Part shown: one piece after another, positions 19,381 through 27,817 of the stretch
Layout: each line of letters starts with the position of its first letter
How positions within the stretch are numbered: position 1 is the stretch's first letter
Source of the DNA: Rhodospirillales bacterium 70-18
GTDB taxonomy: Bacteria > Pseudomonadota > Alphaproteobacteria > Acetobacterales > Acetobacteraceae
Reading direction: 5' to 3'
DNA length: 64,000 bases
NCBI GenBank assembly: GCA_001899585.1
Contig: MKWE01000056.1
Location: forward strand, 1-64,000
The notes under the pieces: generated by a model
Seen by the model: only the letters and a program-made list of their open reading frames with translations
Databases searched by the model: none
What the model was told of the DNA's origin: nothing
Program-made: the position numbers and the translations under genes

Positions 19381-20313
19381 TCAGGCCTTCTTGCGCAGCG
19401 CGTCGACGAACTTGATCAGCTTGATGGTGTCGTCGTAGGCGGCGTTGTCGATCGGCTGCCAGGGCCGGTTCTTGCCGTCCGAGAGCTTGTCGAAGGCCGC
19501 CTTGTCGTTCTTCGGCGCGTCCAGGAAGGCGGTGCGGATGGCCGCCTTCAGGTCTTCCGGCATGCTGTCCAGGTAGGCGGTCGGCGAGTTGATGATCAGC
19601 GGCGACTTCACGATGATGCGGAAGTCGTCCTTGGTCATCACCCGGCCGTTATCGGCTTTCAGCATGCCCTTGGAGAGCATGCGGGTGAGGTTGGAGTCGT
19701 TTTCCGAGTTCCACCAGTTGGCGCACACATCCACCGTGCCCTGGCTCAGCGCGATCACCGCGTTCTCGTGGCTGCCGGTGAACACCACGTTGGAGAAATA
19801 GCTGTCCGGCTTGATGTGGGCCTGGTCCAGCACGAAGCGCGGCATGTTGTTGCCCGAGGTCGAGTTCGGATCGACCAGGCCGAGCTTCTTGCCCTTCAGG
19901 TCGGCCAGGGTCTTGTACGGGCTGCTGGCCATCACGTAGAACACCGAGTGGTAGCCTTTGCTGCCATCGTCGTTCACGTCGATGATGAAGGCGGTGGTCT
20001 TCACCCCGGTCACCAGCGCGCGCGAGAACGAGGCCGGGCCGTAATAGGCGATCTGCACGTTGCCCGAGCGCTGGCCCTCGATCACGGCGGCATAGTCGTT
20101 GGCGATGCGCAGCTTCACCGGCACGCCGAGCTGCTTGGACAGATAGCCCATAAATGGCTCGAACCGCTCGGTCACGCCCGAGGCGTTCTCGGCCGGCACC
20201 ACCGCGAAGGTCAGTTCCGGATACTTGGCCTTCCACGACTGCGCGAAGGCGGCGGTGGCGGGCAGGGTGGCCGCGGCGGCGGAGGCCGCGAGCAGGGAGC
20301 GACGGGTCAGCAT
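19381..20313 (-). CDS. phnD: phosphonate-type ABC transporter solute-binding protein PhnD
   Basis: A 310-residue periplasmic binding protein. The start at 20313 follows CAGGAG and gives a signal peptide of about 25 residues (MLTRRSLLAASAAAATLPAT, ending AFAQ) with a twin-arginine-like TRRS. The mature part has the PhnD hallmarks LTFAVVPAENASGVTERFEP, YYGPASFSRAL and KGKKLGLVDPNSTSGNNMPR. The frame continues upstream to 20466, but that extension overlaps phnC and has no signal sequence. The ligand may be a phosphonate, phosphite or a phosphate analogue. No C-P lyase or phosphite dehydrogenase is in the window. Confidence 0.93.
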   Translation of the reverse strand: MLTRRSLLAASAAAATLPATAAFAQSWKAKYPELTFAVVPAENASGVTERFEPFMGYLSKQLGVPVKLRIANDYAAVIEGQRSGNVQIAYYGPASFSRALVTGVKTTAFIIDVNDDGSKGYHSVFYVMASSPYKTLADLKGKKLGLVDPNSTSGNNMPRFVLDQAHIKPDSYFSNVVFTGSHENAVIALSQGTVDVCANWWNSENDSNLTRMLSKGMLKADNGRVMTKDDFRIIVKSPLIINSPTAYLDSMPEDLKAAIRTAFLDAPKNDKAAFDKLSDGKNRPWQPIDNAAYDDTIKLIKFVDALRKKA

Positions 20314-20368
20314 TGGCAATCTCCTGGTGAAAATGGGGAACGGCACCGCCGGCAAGTCCGCCTGTCGG

Positions 20369-21187
20369 TCAGGCGATCTGGGTGGCGGCCTGGGCGTCGG
20401 CGTGCGCGAAGCCGTGCGGGGCAGGGGCGGGGTGGCCGCCGAGCACCTCGGCGGCCTCCAGGCCATACAGGTCGCGCGCCACGCCCTCGGTCAGGGCCGC
20501 GGGCACGTCGTCGAACACCACCCGGCCCTGCGCCATGCCCACCAGCCGGTCGCAATAGGCATGCGCCAGGTCCAGCGAGTGCAGGTTGCACAGCACGGTG
20601 ATGCCGAACTGCCGGTTGATCCGGTGCAGCTCATCCATCACCACCTTGGTGTTGCGCGGATCGAGCGAGGCCACCGGCTCGTCGGCCAGAATGATGTCCG
20701 GCTCCTGCACCAGGGCGCGGCAGATCGCCACGCGCTGCTGCTGCCCGCCGGAAAGCTGGTCGGCGCGCTGGGCGGCCAGCCCGCCGATATCCATGCGCTC
20801 CAGCGCCGCCAGCGCGATCAGCCGGTCCTCGGGGTGCCACAGCCGCGACATCGCCCGCCAGCCGGCCATGTGGCCCAGCCGGCCCATCATCACATTGGTC
20901 AGCACATCCAGCCGGCCGACCAAGTTGAACTGCTGGAAGATCATCGCGCAGCGCCGCCGCCATGCCCGCAGCTCGCGCCCGCGCACCGCCGAGACATCGA
21001 CGCCCGCGAACGCGATGCTGCCCTCGCTGGGGTCCACCAGCCGGTTGATCATGCGCAGCAACGTGGACTTGCCGGCGCCGGACCGGCCGATCACGCCGAC
21101 GAAACTGCCCGGCTCGATCGACACCGAGACCCGGTCGGCCGCCAGCGTGGCGCCGTAGCGTTTGGTGAGGCCGGTGACCGTCAGCAT
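20369..21187 (-). CDS. phnC: phosphonate-type ABC transporter ATPase PhnC
   Basis: A 272-residue ATPase energising the PhnD/PhnE importer. Walker A is [17 protein letters not shown], the Q-loop is [16 protein letters not shown] (a PhnC hallmark), the signature is LSGGQQQR and Walker B is [13 protein letters not shown], followed by the H-loop [17 protein letters not shown]. It is the first gene of phnC-D-E-E. Its Shine-Dalgarno GGAGAGGG lies partly inside a 15-bp hairpin (21196-21232), which suggests control of translation. Confidence 0.94.
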   Translation of the reverse strand: MLTVTGLTKRYGATLAADRVSVSIEPGSFVGVIGRSGAGKSTLLRMINRLVDPSEGSIAFAGVDVSAVRGRELRAWRRRCAMIFQQFNLVGRLDVLTNVMMGRLGHMAGWRAMSRLWHPEDRLIALAALERMDIGGLAAQRADQLSGGQQQRVAICRALVQEPDIILADEPVASLDPRNTKVVMDELHRINRQFGITVLCNLHSLDLAHAYCDRLVGMAQGRVVFDDVPAALTEGVARDLYGLEAAEVLGGHPAPAPHGFAHADAQAATQIA

Positions 21188-21195
21188 CGCAACCC

Positions 21196-21232
21196 TCTCC
21201 GTTCGCGGCGTGAGTTACGCCGCGAACGGAGA
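21196..21232 (-). promoter_or_regulatory. 15-bp hairpin covering the phnC ribosome-binding site
   Basis: A perfect 15-bp inverted repeat: TCTCCGTTCGCGGCG at 21196-21210 and its complement at 21218-21232, with a 7-base loop. On the minus strand the second arm ends in GGAGA, which with the following GGG forms the phnC Shine-Dalgarno, 6-8 bases before the ATG. It could control phnC translation, or it could end transcription from the upstream esterase gene. No T-run follows. Confidence 0.6.
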
Positions 21233-21289
21233 CGAAACGATGACGGTTTCTTTAGGCTTCGATGAAGCTCCCGGCCACGACGCGGGCGC

Positions 21290-22255
21290 CTAGCCCACCC
21301 GCGCGCGCAGCCAGGCGCTGGCGCTGGCGATCGCGGCGCGCGACTTGCCCACAGCGCTGGACAGCCGCATGAAGCCGTGCAGCACGCCGGCATAGGTCTC
21401 CAGCGTCACGTCCACGCCGTCGCGGCGCATCGCCTCGGCCATGCGCTCGCCGTCGCTGCGCAGCACGTCCAGCTCGGCCACCTGGATCAGCGTCGGCGGC
21501 AGGCCCGTCTGGTTGCCGCGCAGCGGGGCGGCCAGCGGGTTCAGCCGGTCGGCCGGGTCGCGCGTATACAGGTTCCAATAGGCCTGCATGGCCGCCCGCG
21601 TCAGGCCGAACCCCTCGGCGAATTCGCGGTAGCTCGGCGACTCGAAGTCGCAATCGGTCACCGGATAGGCGCACAACAGGCCGGACAGCGCCGGGCCGCC
21701 GCCGTCGCGCAGCGCCAGCGCGGCGGCCAGCGCCAGGTTGCCGCCCGCCGAGTCGCCGCCGAGCAGGATGCGCGCCGGGTCGATCCCCCAGGCCGGCGCA
21801 TGCGCGGCCAGGTGGCGCACCACCGCGGCGCATTCCAGCACCGCCTGCGGAAACCGCGCCTCGGGCGAGAGCGCGTAGTCCACGCTCACGATCGCCACCT
21901 CGCCGCCCTCGGCGTATTCGCGCACCAGCCGGTCATGCGTGTCCACCGACGACCACACCCAGCCGCCGCCATGGAACCACACCAGCACCGGCAGCACCTT
22001 GTCCCGCCGCGGTCGGTGCAGCCGGCACAGCACCCGCCGGCCGCGCGCGAACACCCAGCGGTCGGCGGTGTCGGCCATCACCGGGCCGCCGCGCGCCCAG
22101 ATCATGTTCAGCGTGTCGTTCACCTGCCGATGCGCGTCGAACGGCTCCTGCGGCAATACCGGGGGGTATTTCGCCGCTTCCGCGTCCATTATGGCCCGGG
22201 CCTGCCGCATTTCCGGGTCCCAACGTGCCGAATCCAGGCCAGCTTGCGCGCTCAT
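21290..22255 (-). CDS. alpha/beta hydrolase-3 family esterase (HSL-like)
   Basis: A 321-residue esterase of the hormone-sensitive-lipase group, hydrolysing an ester or lactone in the cytoplasm. It has the oxyanion motif HGGGW (about 95-99), the nucleophile S169 in GGDSAGGN, the acid D263 in ELDVLRSDGE and H293 in GVLHGFMRL. The start at 22255 is chosen because GGGGGAAG precedes it; the frame extends further upstream but overlaps the divergent promoter region. It is divergent from the Pat-like gene. The natural substrate is not evident. Confidence 0.9.
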   Translation of the reverse strand: MSAQAGLDSARWDPEMRQARAIMDAEAAKYPPVLPQEPFDAHRQVNDTLNMIWARGGPVMADTADRWVFARGRRVLCRLHRPRRDKVLPVLVWFHGGGWVWSSVDTHDRLVREYAEGGEVAIVSVDYALSPEARFPQAVLECAAVVRHLAAHAPAWGIDPARILLGGDSAGGNLALAAALALRDGGGPALSGLLCAYPVTDCDFESPSYREFAEGFGLTRAAMQAYWNLYTRDPADRLNPLAAPLRGNQTGLPPTLIQVAELDVLRSDGERMAEAMRRDGVDVTLETYAGVLHGFMRLSSAVGKSRAAIASASAWLRARVG

Positions 22256-22376
22256 GCTTCCCCCTGCCGATGCTCCGCGCGCATATTGGACCGCCCCGCC
22301 GACGAGGGAAACAGGCCGCATTTGCCGGCGGCGGCCGGAACGGGTGTATGCTGCATCGCACAATGAACCTCATGCC

Positions 22377-24794
22377 ATGCCAGTAAGCTATCGCCCCACC
22401 CCCGGCCGCTTCCGGCCGGAGGCGCTGTTCCGCCCCGCCTCGGTGGCGGTGATCGGCGCCGACAGCCCGGCGGGGGTGCAGGTGCTGGGCAATCTGCGGG
22501 CCGGCGGCTTCGCGGGCGCGGTGCTGCCGGTGGCGTCCGGCGCCGATATCGCCGCCCTGGCCGAGGCGCCCGACCTCGCGGTGATCTGCGAGCCGGCGCC
22601 GGACATCGCCTCCCTGTTCGCCCGGCTGGCCGCGCGCGGCACCTTCGCGGCGGTGGTCACCGGCATGGCCAGCGGCCTGCGCGCCGCCGCGCGGGCCAGC
22701 GGGGTGCGGGTGCTCGGGCCGGGCAGCTTCGGCGTCGCGGTGCCGGCGCTGGGGCTGAACGCCACCACCGGCCATCTGGTGCCCCGCCCCGGCCGGCTGG
22801 CGCTGGTGTCCCAGTCCGCCGCCCTGTGCCGCGCCGTGCTGGACTGGGCGGAGCCGAACGGCGTCGGCTTCAGCCACATCGTCGGCATCGGCGGCAACGA
22901 GGATATCGGCTTCGCGCTGGTGCTGGACTGGCTGGCGCGCGACCCCGGCACCGGGGCGATCCTGCTGGACATCCGCCGGGTGAAATCCGCCCGCCTGTTC
23001 CTCTCCGCCGCCCGCGCCGCCGCCCGCATGCGTCCGGTGGTGGCGATCCGCGCCGGCAGCCGGCTGATCGACCCGGACGGCGACGCCAACGCCGCCTTCG
23101 AGGCCGCGCTGCGCCGCGCCGGGGTGCTCAGCGTGGCCACCCTGGAGGAGCTGCTGGCCGCCGCCGAAACCCTCACCCGCGCCCGCCCGCCGCGCGGCGA
23201 GGCGCTGGCCATCGTCACCAACGCCATCGGCCCGGCCCAGCTGGGCGCGGATGCCGCGCTGCGCGAGGGCCTGCAGCTCGCCGCCCTGACCCTGCCGACG
23301 CGCGAGGTGCTGCGGCTGGCCGTGCCCGGCGCCTTCGCCACGCGCGGCGGCGCCGACGTGCCGGACGGGGTGGGCGACATGATCTATTGCGGCCTGGACA
23401 CCCCCATCAAGCTGGCCGAGGCCGCCGCGCTGCTGGCCGGCGCGCCGGAAGTGGGCGGCGTGCTGGTGGTGCATGCCCCCACCGGGCCGGGCGACGCCGC
23501 CGGGATGGAGGCGATCGCCGCCGCGGCCGGGGCGCTGAAGGTGCCGGTGCTGGTCTGCGCCATGGGCGAGACCACCGGCGCCGCGCATCGCCGCCGGCTG
23601 GCCGATGCCGGGGTGCCGGTCTTCGCCACCCCCGAGCAGGCCGTCCGCGGCTTCGCCCACCTGGTGCAGCACCGCCGCACCCGCGAGGCCGCCCGCGAGC
23701 TGCCGCCCCGCGCGGTGATGCAGCTCGACCCCGACCGCGCCGCCGTGCGCGCCCTGTTCGACGCCGTGCGCGCCGAGGGCCGGCTGGCGCTGACCGCCGG
23801 CGAGGCGGCGCGCGCCCTGGCCGCCTACCGCATCGCCAGCGCCGCCCCGGCCGAGGCCGGCGGCCACAACCTGATGCTGCGGCTGGGCGAGGACCGTATG
23901 TTCGGCCCGATCCTGGCGATCGGCCAGGGCGGCCCCGCCGGCACCGTGCTGCACGACCTGGCGATCGACCTGCCGCCGCTGAACCTGCCGCTGGCGCGCG
24001 CCCAATTCGCCCGCACCCGCATCGCCGCCGCCTTCCCCTCTGGCCCCGACGGCCCGGCCGAGGCGGTGGCGGCGGTGCTGGTGCGGGTCAGCCAGCTGGT
24101 GGTCGATTTCCCCGAGATCCAGTCGCTGGAGATCGATCCGGTGCGGCTGGACGGCGCCACCGCCCTCGCGGCCGGCGCCCGGCTGGTGCTGCGCCCGCCC
24201 GGCGCCGCCCCGGCCCGCCTCGCCATCCCGCCCTATCCGGCCGAACTGGCCGGCACCCTGCAAACCGGCGACGAGGTGCTGACCATCCGCCCGATCCGCC
24301 CGGAGGACGCCGCCGCCCACGGCGAGCTGTTCCGCCGCCTGTCGCCGCAGGACGTGCGCTACCGCTTTTTCAGCGCGCTGCGCGAATTGTCGCCCGAGCA
24401 GCTCGCCCGCATGACCCAGGTGGATTACGAGCGCGAGATGGCGTTCATCGCCGTGCGCGAGCCGGCCGGCGAGACGGTCGGCGTGGCCCGGCTGGTGCGC
24501 GAGAGCAGCGCCGTGGAGGGCCAGGGCGGCACCGGCGAGTTCGCCGTGGTGGTGCAGCCGGACGTGAAGGGCAAGGGCGTGGCCAGCGCGCTGATGCGCC
24601 GGCTGATCGACTGGGCGCGCGGCCAGGGCATCACCATGATCGTCGGCCAGGTGCTGGCAGACAACACGCCGATGCTGGCCTTTATCCGCGGCCTCGGCTT
24701 CACGCTGCGCCGGATGCAGGGCGAGAGCGACGTGATGGAAGCTGTCCTGTCCCTGGAATCACCGCCCACCCCGACCCCTGGAGCCCGCCCATGA
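22377..24794 (+). CDS. Pat-like acyl-CoA synthetase/GNAT fusion with shortened ATP-grasp
   Basis: An 805-residue protein with the layout of PatZ/Pka protein lysine acetyltransferases. A CoA-binding domain (about 1-130, from LFRPASVAVIGADSPAGVQV) is followed by a succinyl-CoA-ligase-like region (about 140-300) and a further ligase domain to about 470. A remnant of the ATP-grasp follows (GHNLMLRLGEDRMFGPI, then LAIGQGG). A C-terminal GNAT domain (about 650-790) has the acetyl-CoA loop VVQPDVKGKGVASALMRRL. Around residues 480-500 the frame passes directly from LAAYRIASAAP to GGHNLMLRLG, so the first ATP-grasp subdomain appears to be deleted. Its stop overlaps the tenA start by four bases. It probably acetylates lysines to control metabolic enzymes. 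Confidence 0.88.
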   Translation: MPVSYRPTPGRFRPEALFRPASVAVIGADSPAGVQVLGNLRAGGFAGAVLPVASGADIAALAEAPDLAVICEPAPDIASLFARLAARGTFAAVVTGMASGLRAAARASGVRVLGPGSFGVAVPALGLNATTGHLVPRPGRLALVSQSAALCRAVLDWAEPNGVGFSHIVGIGGNEDIGFALVLDWLARDPGTGAILLDIRRVKSARLFLSAARAAARMRPVVAIRAGSRLIDPDGDANAAFEAALRRAGVLSVATLEELLAAAETLTRARPPRGEALAIVTNAIGPAQLGADAALREGLQLAALTLPTREVLRLAVPGAFATRGGADVPDGVGDMIYCGLDTPIKLAEAAALLAGAPEVGGVLVVHAPTGPGDAAGMEAIAAAAGALKVPVLVCAMGETTGAAHRRRLADAGVPVFATPEQAVRGFAHLVQHRRTREAARELPPRAVMQLDPDRAAVRALFDAVRAEGRLALTAGEAARALAAYRIASAAPAEAGGHNLMLRLGEDRMFGPILAIGQGGPAGTVLHDLAIDLPPLNLPLARAQFARTRIAAAFPSGPDGPAEAVAAVLVRVSQLVVDFPEIQSLEIDPVRLDGATALAAGARLVLRPPGAAPARLAIPPYPAELAGTLQTGDEVLTIRPIRPEDAAAHGELFRRLSPQDVRYRFFSALRELSPEQLARMTQVDYEREMAFIAVREPAGETVGVARLVRESSAVEGQGGTGEFAVVVQPDVKGKGVASALMRRLIDWARGQGITMIVGQVLADNTPMLAFIRGLGFTLRRMQGESDVMEAVLSLESPPTPTPGARP

Positions 24795-25501
24795 CCACGA
24801 CGCCCGCCCCCCCGCTGCCGCTCGGCCACGGCCTGTTCGGCCGGCTGCGCCGCGATGCCGGGCCGGTGTGGGATGCCTATGTCGGCCACCGCTTCGTGCG
24901 CGCGCTGGGCGACGGCACGCTGCCCGAGCCGGCCTTCGCGCATTTCCTCAAGCAGGACTACCTGTTCCTGATCCATTTCGCCCGCGCCTACGCGCTGGCC
25001 GGCTTCAAGAGCAGCACCCTGGCCGACCTGCGCGCCGCCGCCGCCGCGGTCACCGCCATCGTCGATGTGGAGATGCCCCTGCACGTCGCCTATTGCCGCG
25101 ACTGGGGGCTCGGCGAGGCGCAGATGGCCGCCGAGCCGGAGGCGCTGGAGACCATGGCCTATACCCGTTTCGTGCTGGAGCGCGGCCTGGCCGGCGACCG
25201 GCTGGACCTGGACGTGGCGCTCGCCCCCTGCGTGGTCGGCTATGGCGAGGCGGTGGAACGCCTGCTGGCCGACCCGGCGACGCGCCGCCAGGGCAATCGC
25301 TACGCCGCCTGGATGGACGCCTATGCCGGCGCCGAGTACCGCGCCCTGGTGGCCGGGGCGATCGACAACCTGGACCGCCAGGGCCTCGCGCGCGGGGCCG
25401 AGGCGCGCTATGCCGACCTGCTCGCCACCTTCGTCGCCGCCACCAGGCTGGAGGCGGCGTTCTGGGACATGGGCTGGGCGGCAGGGCAGGGAGCAGGCTG
25501 A
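24791..25501 (+). CDS. tenA: TenA family protein (thiaminase II-like)
   Basis: A 236-residue helical TenA/PQQC-fold protein. TenA usually hydrolyses aminopyrimidine thiamin breakdown products for salvage. The family cysteine is C147 in LAPCVVGYGEAV, and the C-terminal glutamate/tryptophan motif is ATRLEAAFWDMGW; FLKQDYLFLIHFARAYALA is a typical helix. It overlaps the upstream Pat-like gene (ATGA) and ends on the start of the next hydrolase (TGATG). The three genes are therefore cotranscribed, which is not a usual thiamin operon. No thiamin riboswitch was seen upstream. Confidence 0.9.
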   Translation: MTTTPAPPLPLGHGLFGRLRRDAGPVWDAYVGHRFVRALGDGTLPEPAFAHFLKQDYLFLIHFARAYALAGFKSSTLADLRAAAAAVTAIVDVEMPLHVAYCRDWGLGEAQMAAEPEALETMAYTRFVLERGLAGDRLDLDVALAPCVVGYGEAVERLLADPATRRQGNRYAAWMDAYAGAEYRALVAGAIDNLDRQGLARGAEARYADLLATFVAATRLEAAFWDMGWAAGQGAG

Positions 25502-26274
25502 TGGCGTTGTGGGTGCGGTTCGCCCGTGCGGACGGAATGCAGGGCTGGGGCACGCGGGATGGCGATGCCATCGCGGTGCAGTCGGCCGCCCCCTGGGACT
25601 CCCCCACCGCCACCGGCGAGACGCTGGCGGCGGACGGCGTGCGCCTGCTCGCCCCGGTGCGGCCGCCGCGCTTCATCGGCCTGTGGAACAATTTCCACGC
25701 CATGGCCGCCAAAACCGGCGCCGGCATCCCCGAGGCGCCGCTGTATTTCCTGAAATCCCCCGGCAGCATCCTGGACCCGGACGGCACCATCCGCCCGCCC
25801 GCCAGCTACGCCGGCAAGGTGATCTACGAGGGCGAACTCGGCATCGTTATCGGCCGCCGCTGCACCGATGTGGACGAGGCCACCGCCGCCGCCGCCATAT
25901 TCGGCTACACCTGCGTCAACGACGTGACCGCGCTTGACCTGTTCGGCAATGATCCCGGCTTCTCGCAATGGGCGCGCGCCAAGGGCTGCGACAGCTTCGG
26001 CCCGGTCGGCCCGGCGATCGCCACCGGGCTGGACTGGTCCAGCCTGGTGGTGCGCGTCAGCCTCAACGGGCGCGAGCGGCAGAACTATCCGGCGGCGGAC
26101 ATGATCATCCCGCCGGCGCGCATCGTCAGCCTGATCTCGCGCGAGATGACGCTGGAACCCGGCGACCTGATCGCCTGCGGCACCTCGGTCGGCGCGCTGC
26201 CGATGCGCCCGGGCATGGTGGTGGAGGTGACCATCGACGGCATCGGCACCCTGCGCAACACGCTGGCGGCCTGA
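25501..26274 (+). CDS. fumarylacetoacetate hydrolase family protein
   Basis: A 257-residue protein of the FAH family, metal-dependent hydrolases, hydratases or decarboxylases acting on keto-acids. Metal ligands are visible as E110 and E112 in IYEGELGIVIGRR and D141 in CVNDVTALDLF, followed by KGCDSFGPVGPAI and LIACGTSVGALPM. The start ATG shares a base with the tenA stop. The pairing with tenA is of interest because FAH-family proteins could act on a breakdown product, but I see no proof. It converges with fliP. Confidence 0.9.
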   Translation: MALWVRFARADGMQGWGTRDGDAIAVQSAAPWDSPTATGETLAADGVRLLAPVRPPRFIGLWNNFHAMAAKTGAGIPEAPLYFLKSPGSILDPDGTIRPPASYAGKVIYEGELGIVIGRRCTDVDEATAAAAIFGYTCVNDVTALDLFGNDPGFSQWARAKGCDSFGPVGPAIATGLDWSSLVVRVSLNGRERQNYPAADMIIPPARIVSLISREMTLEPGDLIACGTSVGALPMRPGMVVEVTIDGIGTLRNTLAA

Positions 26275-26286
26275 TCCGTCCCGTGG

Positions 26287-27021
26287 CTACCCCCTCAGGA
26301 AGCTCTGCACCAGGCTGCCGGCCACCAGCCGCCAGCCATCCACCAGCACGAAGAAGATCAGCTTGAACGGCAGGCTCACCACGTTCGGCGGCAGCATCAT
26401 CATGCCCAGGCTCATCAGCACGCTGGCCACCACCATGTCGATCACCAGGAACGGCAGGTAGAGCAGGAACCCCATCTCGAACGCCCGGCGCAGCTCGCCG
26501 ACGATGAAGCCCGGGATCAGCGCCCGCCACGGCGCCTGGTCCATCGCCGGCGGGTTCGCGAGGTGTCCGAGGTCGAGGAACAGCCGCAGATCCTGCGGCT
26601 TGATGTTGGCGGCCATGAACTTGCGGAACGGCTCGGCGGCCAGCCGCAGCCCCTCGAACGAATCGACGGTGCCGTTGCTCATCGGCAGCAGCCCGCTGGT
26701 CCAGGCCTGGTCCAGCACCGGCTGCATGACGAAAAAGGTCAGGAACAGCGCGAGGCCGATCAGCACCACGTTCGGCGGCGTGCCCTGCGTGCCCAGCGCG
26801 CTGCGCAGCAGCGACAGCACGATCACGATGCGGGTGAACGCCGTCACCATCACCAGCAGGCTCGGCGCCAGCGAGATCACCGTGATCAGCGCGGTGAGCT
26901 GCACCAGCCTCGTGGTGGCCCCGCCGCCGCCCGACCCCAGGTCGATCGCCACCGACTGCGCCTGCGCCAGCCCCGGCCACAGCAGCAGCGCCGCGGCCGC
27001 CAGCCCCGCCAGCCGCCTCAT
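26287..27021 (-). CDS. fliP: flagellar export gate protein FliP
   Basis: A 244-residue component of the flagellar type III export gate in the inner membrane. It has a cleavable signal-like N-terminus (LAGLAAAALLLWPGLAQAQ), then spans including ALITVISLAPSLLVMVTAFT. The family blocks are RIVIVLSLLRSALGTQGTPPN, LFLTFFVMQPV and LLYLPFLVIDMVVASVLMSLG. The ATG at 27021 overlaps the fliO stop by four bases. A much longer frame reading upstream is a shadow of other genes. It works with FliQ and FliR, encoded 2-3 kb away on the other strand. Confidence 0.96.
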   Translation of the reverse strand: MRRLAGLAAAALLLWPGLAQAQSVAIDLGSGGGGATTRLVQLTALITVISLAPSLLVMVTAFTRIVIVLSLLRSALGTQGTPPNVVLIGLALFLTFFVMQPVLDQAWTSGLLPMSNGTVDSFEGLRLAAEPFRKFMAANIKPQDLRLFLDLGHLANPPAMDQAPWRALIPGFIVGELRRAFEMGFLLYLPFLVIDMVVASVLMSLGMMMLPPNVVSLPFKLIFFVLVDGWRLVAGSLVQSFLRG

Positions 27022-27320
27022 GGCGCGTCCCCCGCGCCCGGCGGCAGCCAGCCCACCACGATGTCCTGCGCGCCGCCGGTCAGCAGCAGCACCTGCCGCC
27101 CCTCGCAGCGCACCAAATGCAGCCGCCGCCGCGGGTCCAGCGCCAGCGTCCGCGCCACCGCCAGCCGCGCATCCCCTGTCCCCCCCAGCAGCCGCGCCTG
27201 CACCCCCCGGGCCAATCCCCCCCGGGCCACCCCCCCGCGCGCCAGCAACTGGGCCAGCCAGATCAGCCCCAGCACCACGGCGAGGGCGGCGAAAGCCATA
27301 AACAGCGAACCCGGTTGCAT
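27018..27320 (-). CDS. fliO: flagellar protein FliO
   Basis: A 100-residue protein with one N-terminal membrane span (SLFMAFAALAVVLGLIWLAQ) and a small cytoplasmic domain (RRRLHLVRCEGRQVLLLTGG, then DIVVGW), the FliO pattern. FliO helps FliP assemble into the export gate. It is translationally coupled to fliP. The gene carries long C-runs (around 27180-27240), which make the frame of an R-G-G-x-A-R-G repeat segment sensitive to slippage or sequencing error. Confidence 0.85.
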   Translation of the reverse strand: MQPGSLFMAFAALAVVLGLIWLAQLLARGGVARGGLARGVQARLLGGTGDARLAVARTLALDPRRRLHLVRCEGRQVLLLTGGAQDIVVGWLPPGAGDAP

Positions 27321-27365
27321 GGCGCGGCCCTTTTGGCGGCGGATGGAAGCGATTCACGGCACGTT

Positions 27366-27671
27366 TCAGCCCGGCGCCAGCAGCACCCCCAGCGCGTCCA
27401 GCTCCGCCTGCAGCGCGATCAGCCGCACCCGCAGCAGCCGCCCTTGTGGCGGCGGCAGGTCCAGCGCCCGCGCGCACAGCAGCCCCACCATCCGGTCGAG
27501 CCCGTCCAGGTCCAGCCGCCGCCCCGCCTCGGCCAGCGCCCGCGCCAGCCGCAGCGTGCCGGCCACGCTCTCGGCCATCGCCTCGGCCGCCGCCAGCGGC
27601 GCCGCCTCGTCCAGCGCGGGAAACGGATGGTTCGAATCGGGGGGCATCGCTGCGGACATGGTGCGACGCAT
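27366..27671 (-). CDS. small hypothetical protein in the flagellar cluster
   Basis: A frame of about 100 residues, rich in Ala, Leu and Arg and predicted helical (AEAMAESVAGTLRLARALAE, later LLRVRLIALQAELDALGVLL). I recognise no family. It lies between fliO (46 bases away) and the divergent flgB and has the codon bias of real genes here. Possible starts are ATG at 27671, 27659 and 27647; none has a clear ribosome-binding site. Size and helicity would suit a flagellar chaperone or FliJ-like protein, but that is speculation. Confidence 0.55.
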   Translation of the reverse strand: MRRTMSAAMPPDSNHPFPALDEAAPLAAAEAMAESVAGTLRLARALAEAGRRLDLDGLDRMVGLLCARALDLPPPQGRLLRVRLIALQAELDALGVLLAPG

Positions 27672-27817
27672 CAAGCGCGAATCTGGTTGACAGAAGGTTG
27701 CCAGGCCCTCGGGTTAGGCCATCGGGACGACCCGCCCGTTCACGCCTTGCATTAACCCCCTGTTGTGATTCTCCCGGCATCCTGGCTCCCGCCGGCAGCA
27801 CGGGAGCAGCCTGACCG

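Noticed and set aside
19381..21187. Complete phosphonate degradation locus
   Set aside because: Only transport genes phnC-D-E-E are present; no C-P lyase, phosphonatase or phosphite dehydrogenase lies next to them.
21933..24320. Minus-strand frame of 795 codons opposite the Pat-like gene
   Set aside because: Low-complexity Gly/Gln/Arg/His translation, no start signal, and the plus strand encodes a recognisable multi-domain protein.
24791..25501. Thiamin biosynthesis or salvage operon controlled by a TPP riboswitch
   Set aside because: No riboswitch-like conserved segments lie upstream, and the overlapping neighbours are not thi genes.
27180..27243. Phase-variable C-tracts in fliO
   Set aside because: Several runs of six to seven C exist, but the frame is open as it stands and runs of this length are expected by chance in such GC-rich DNA.
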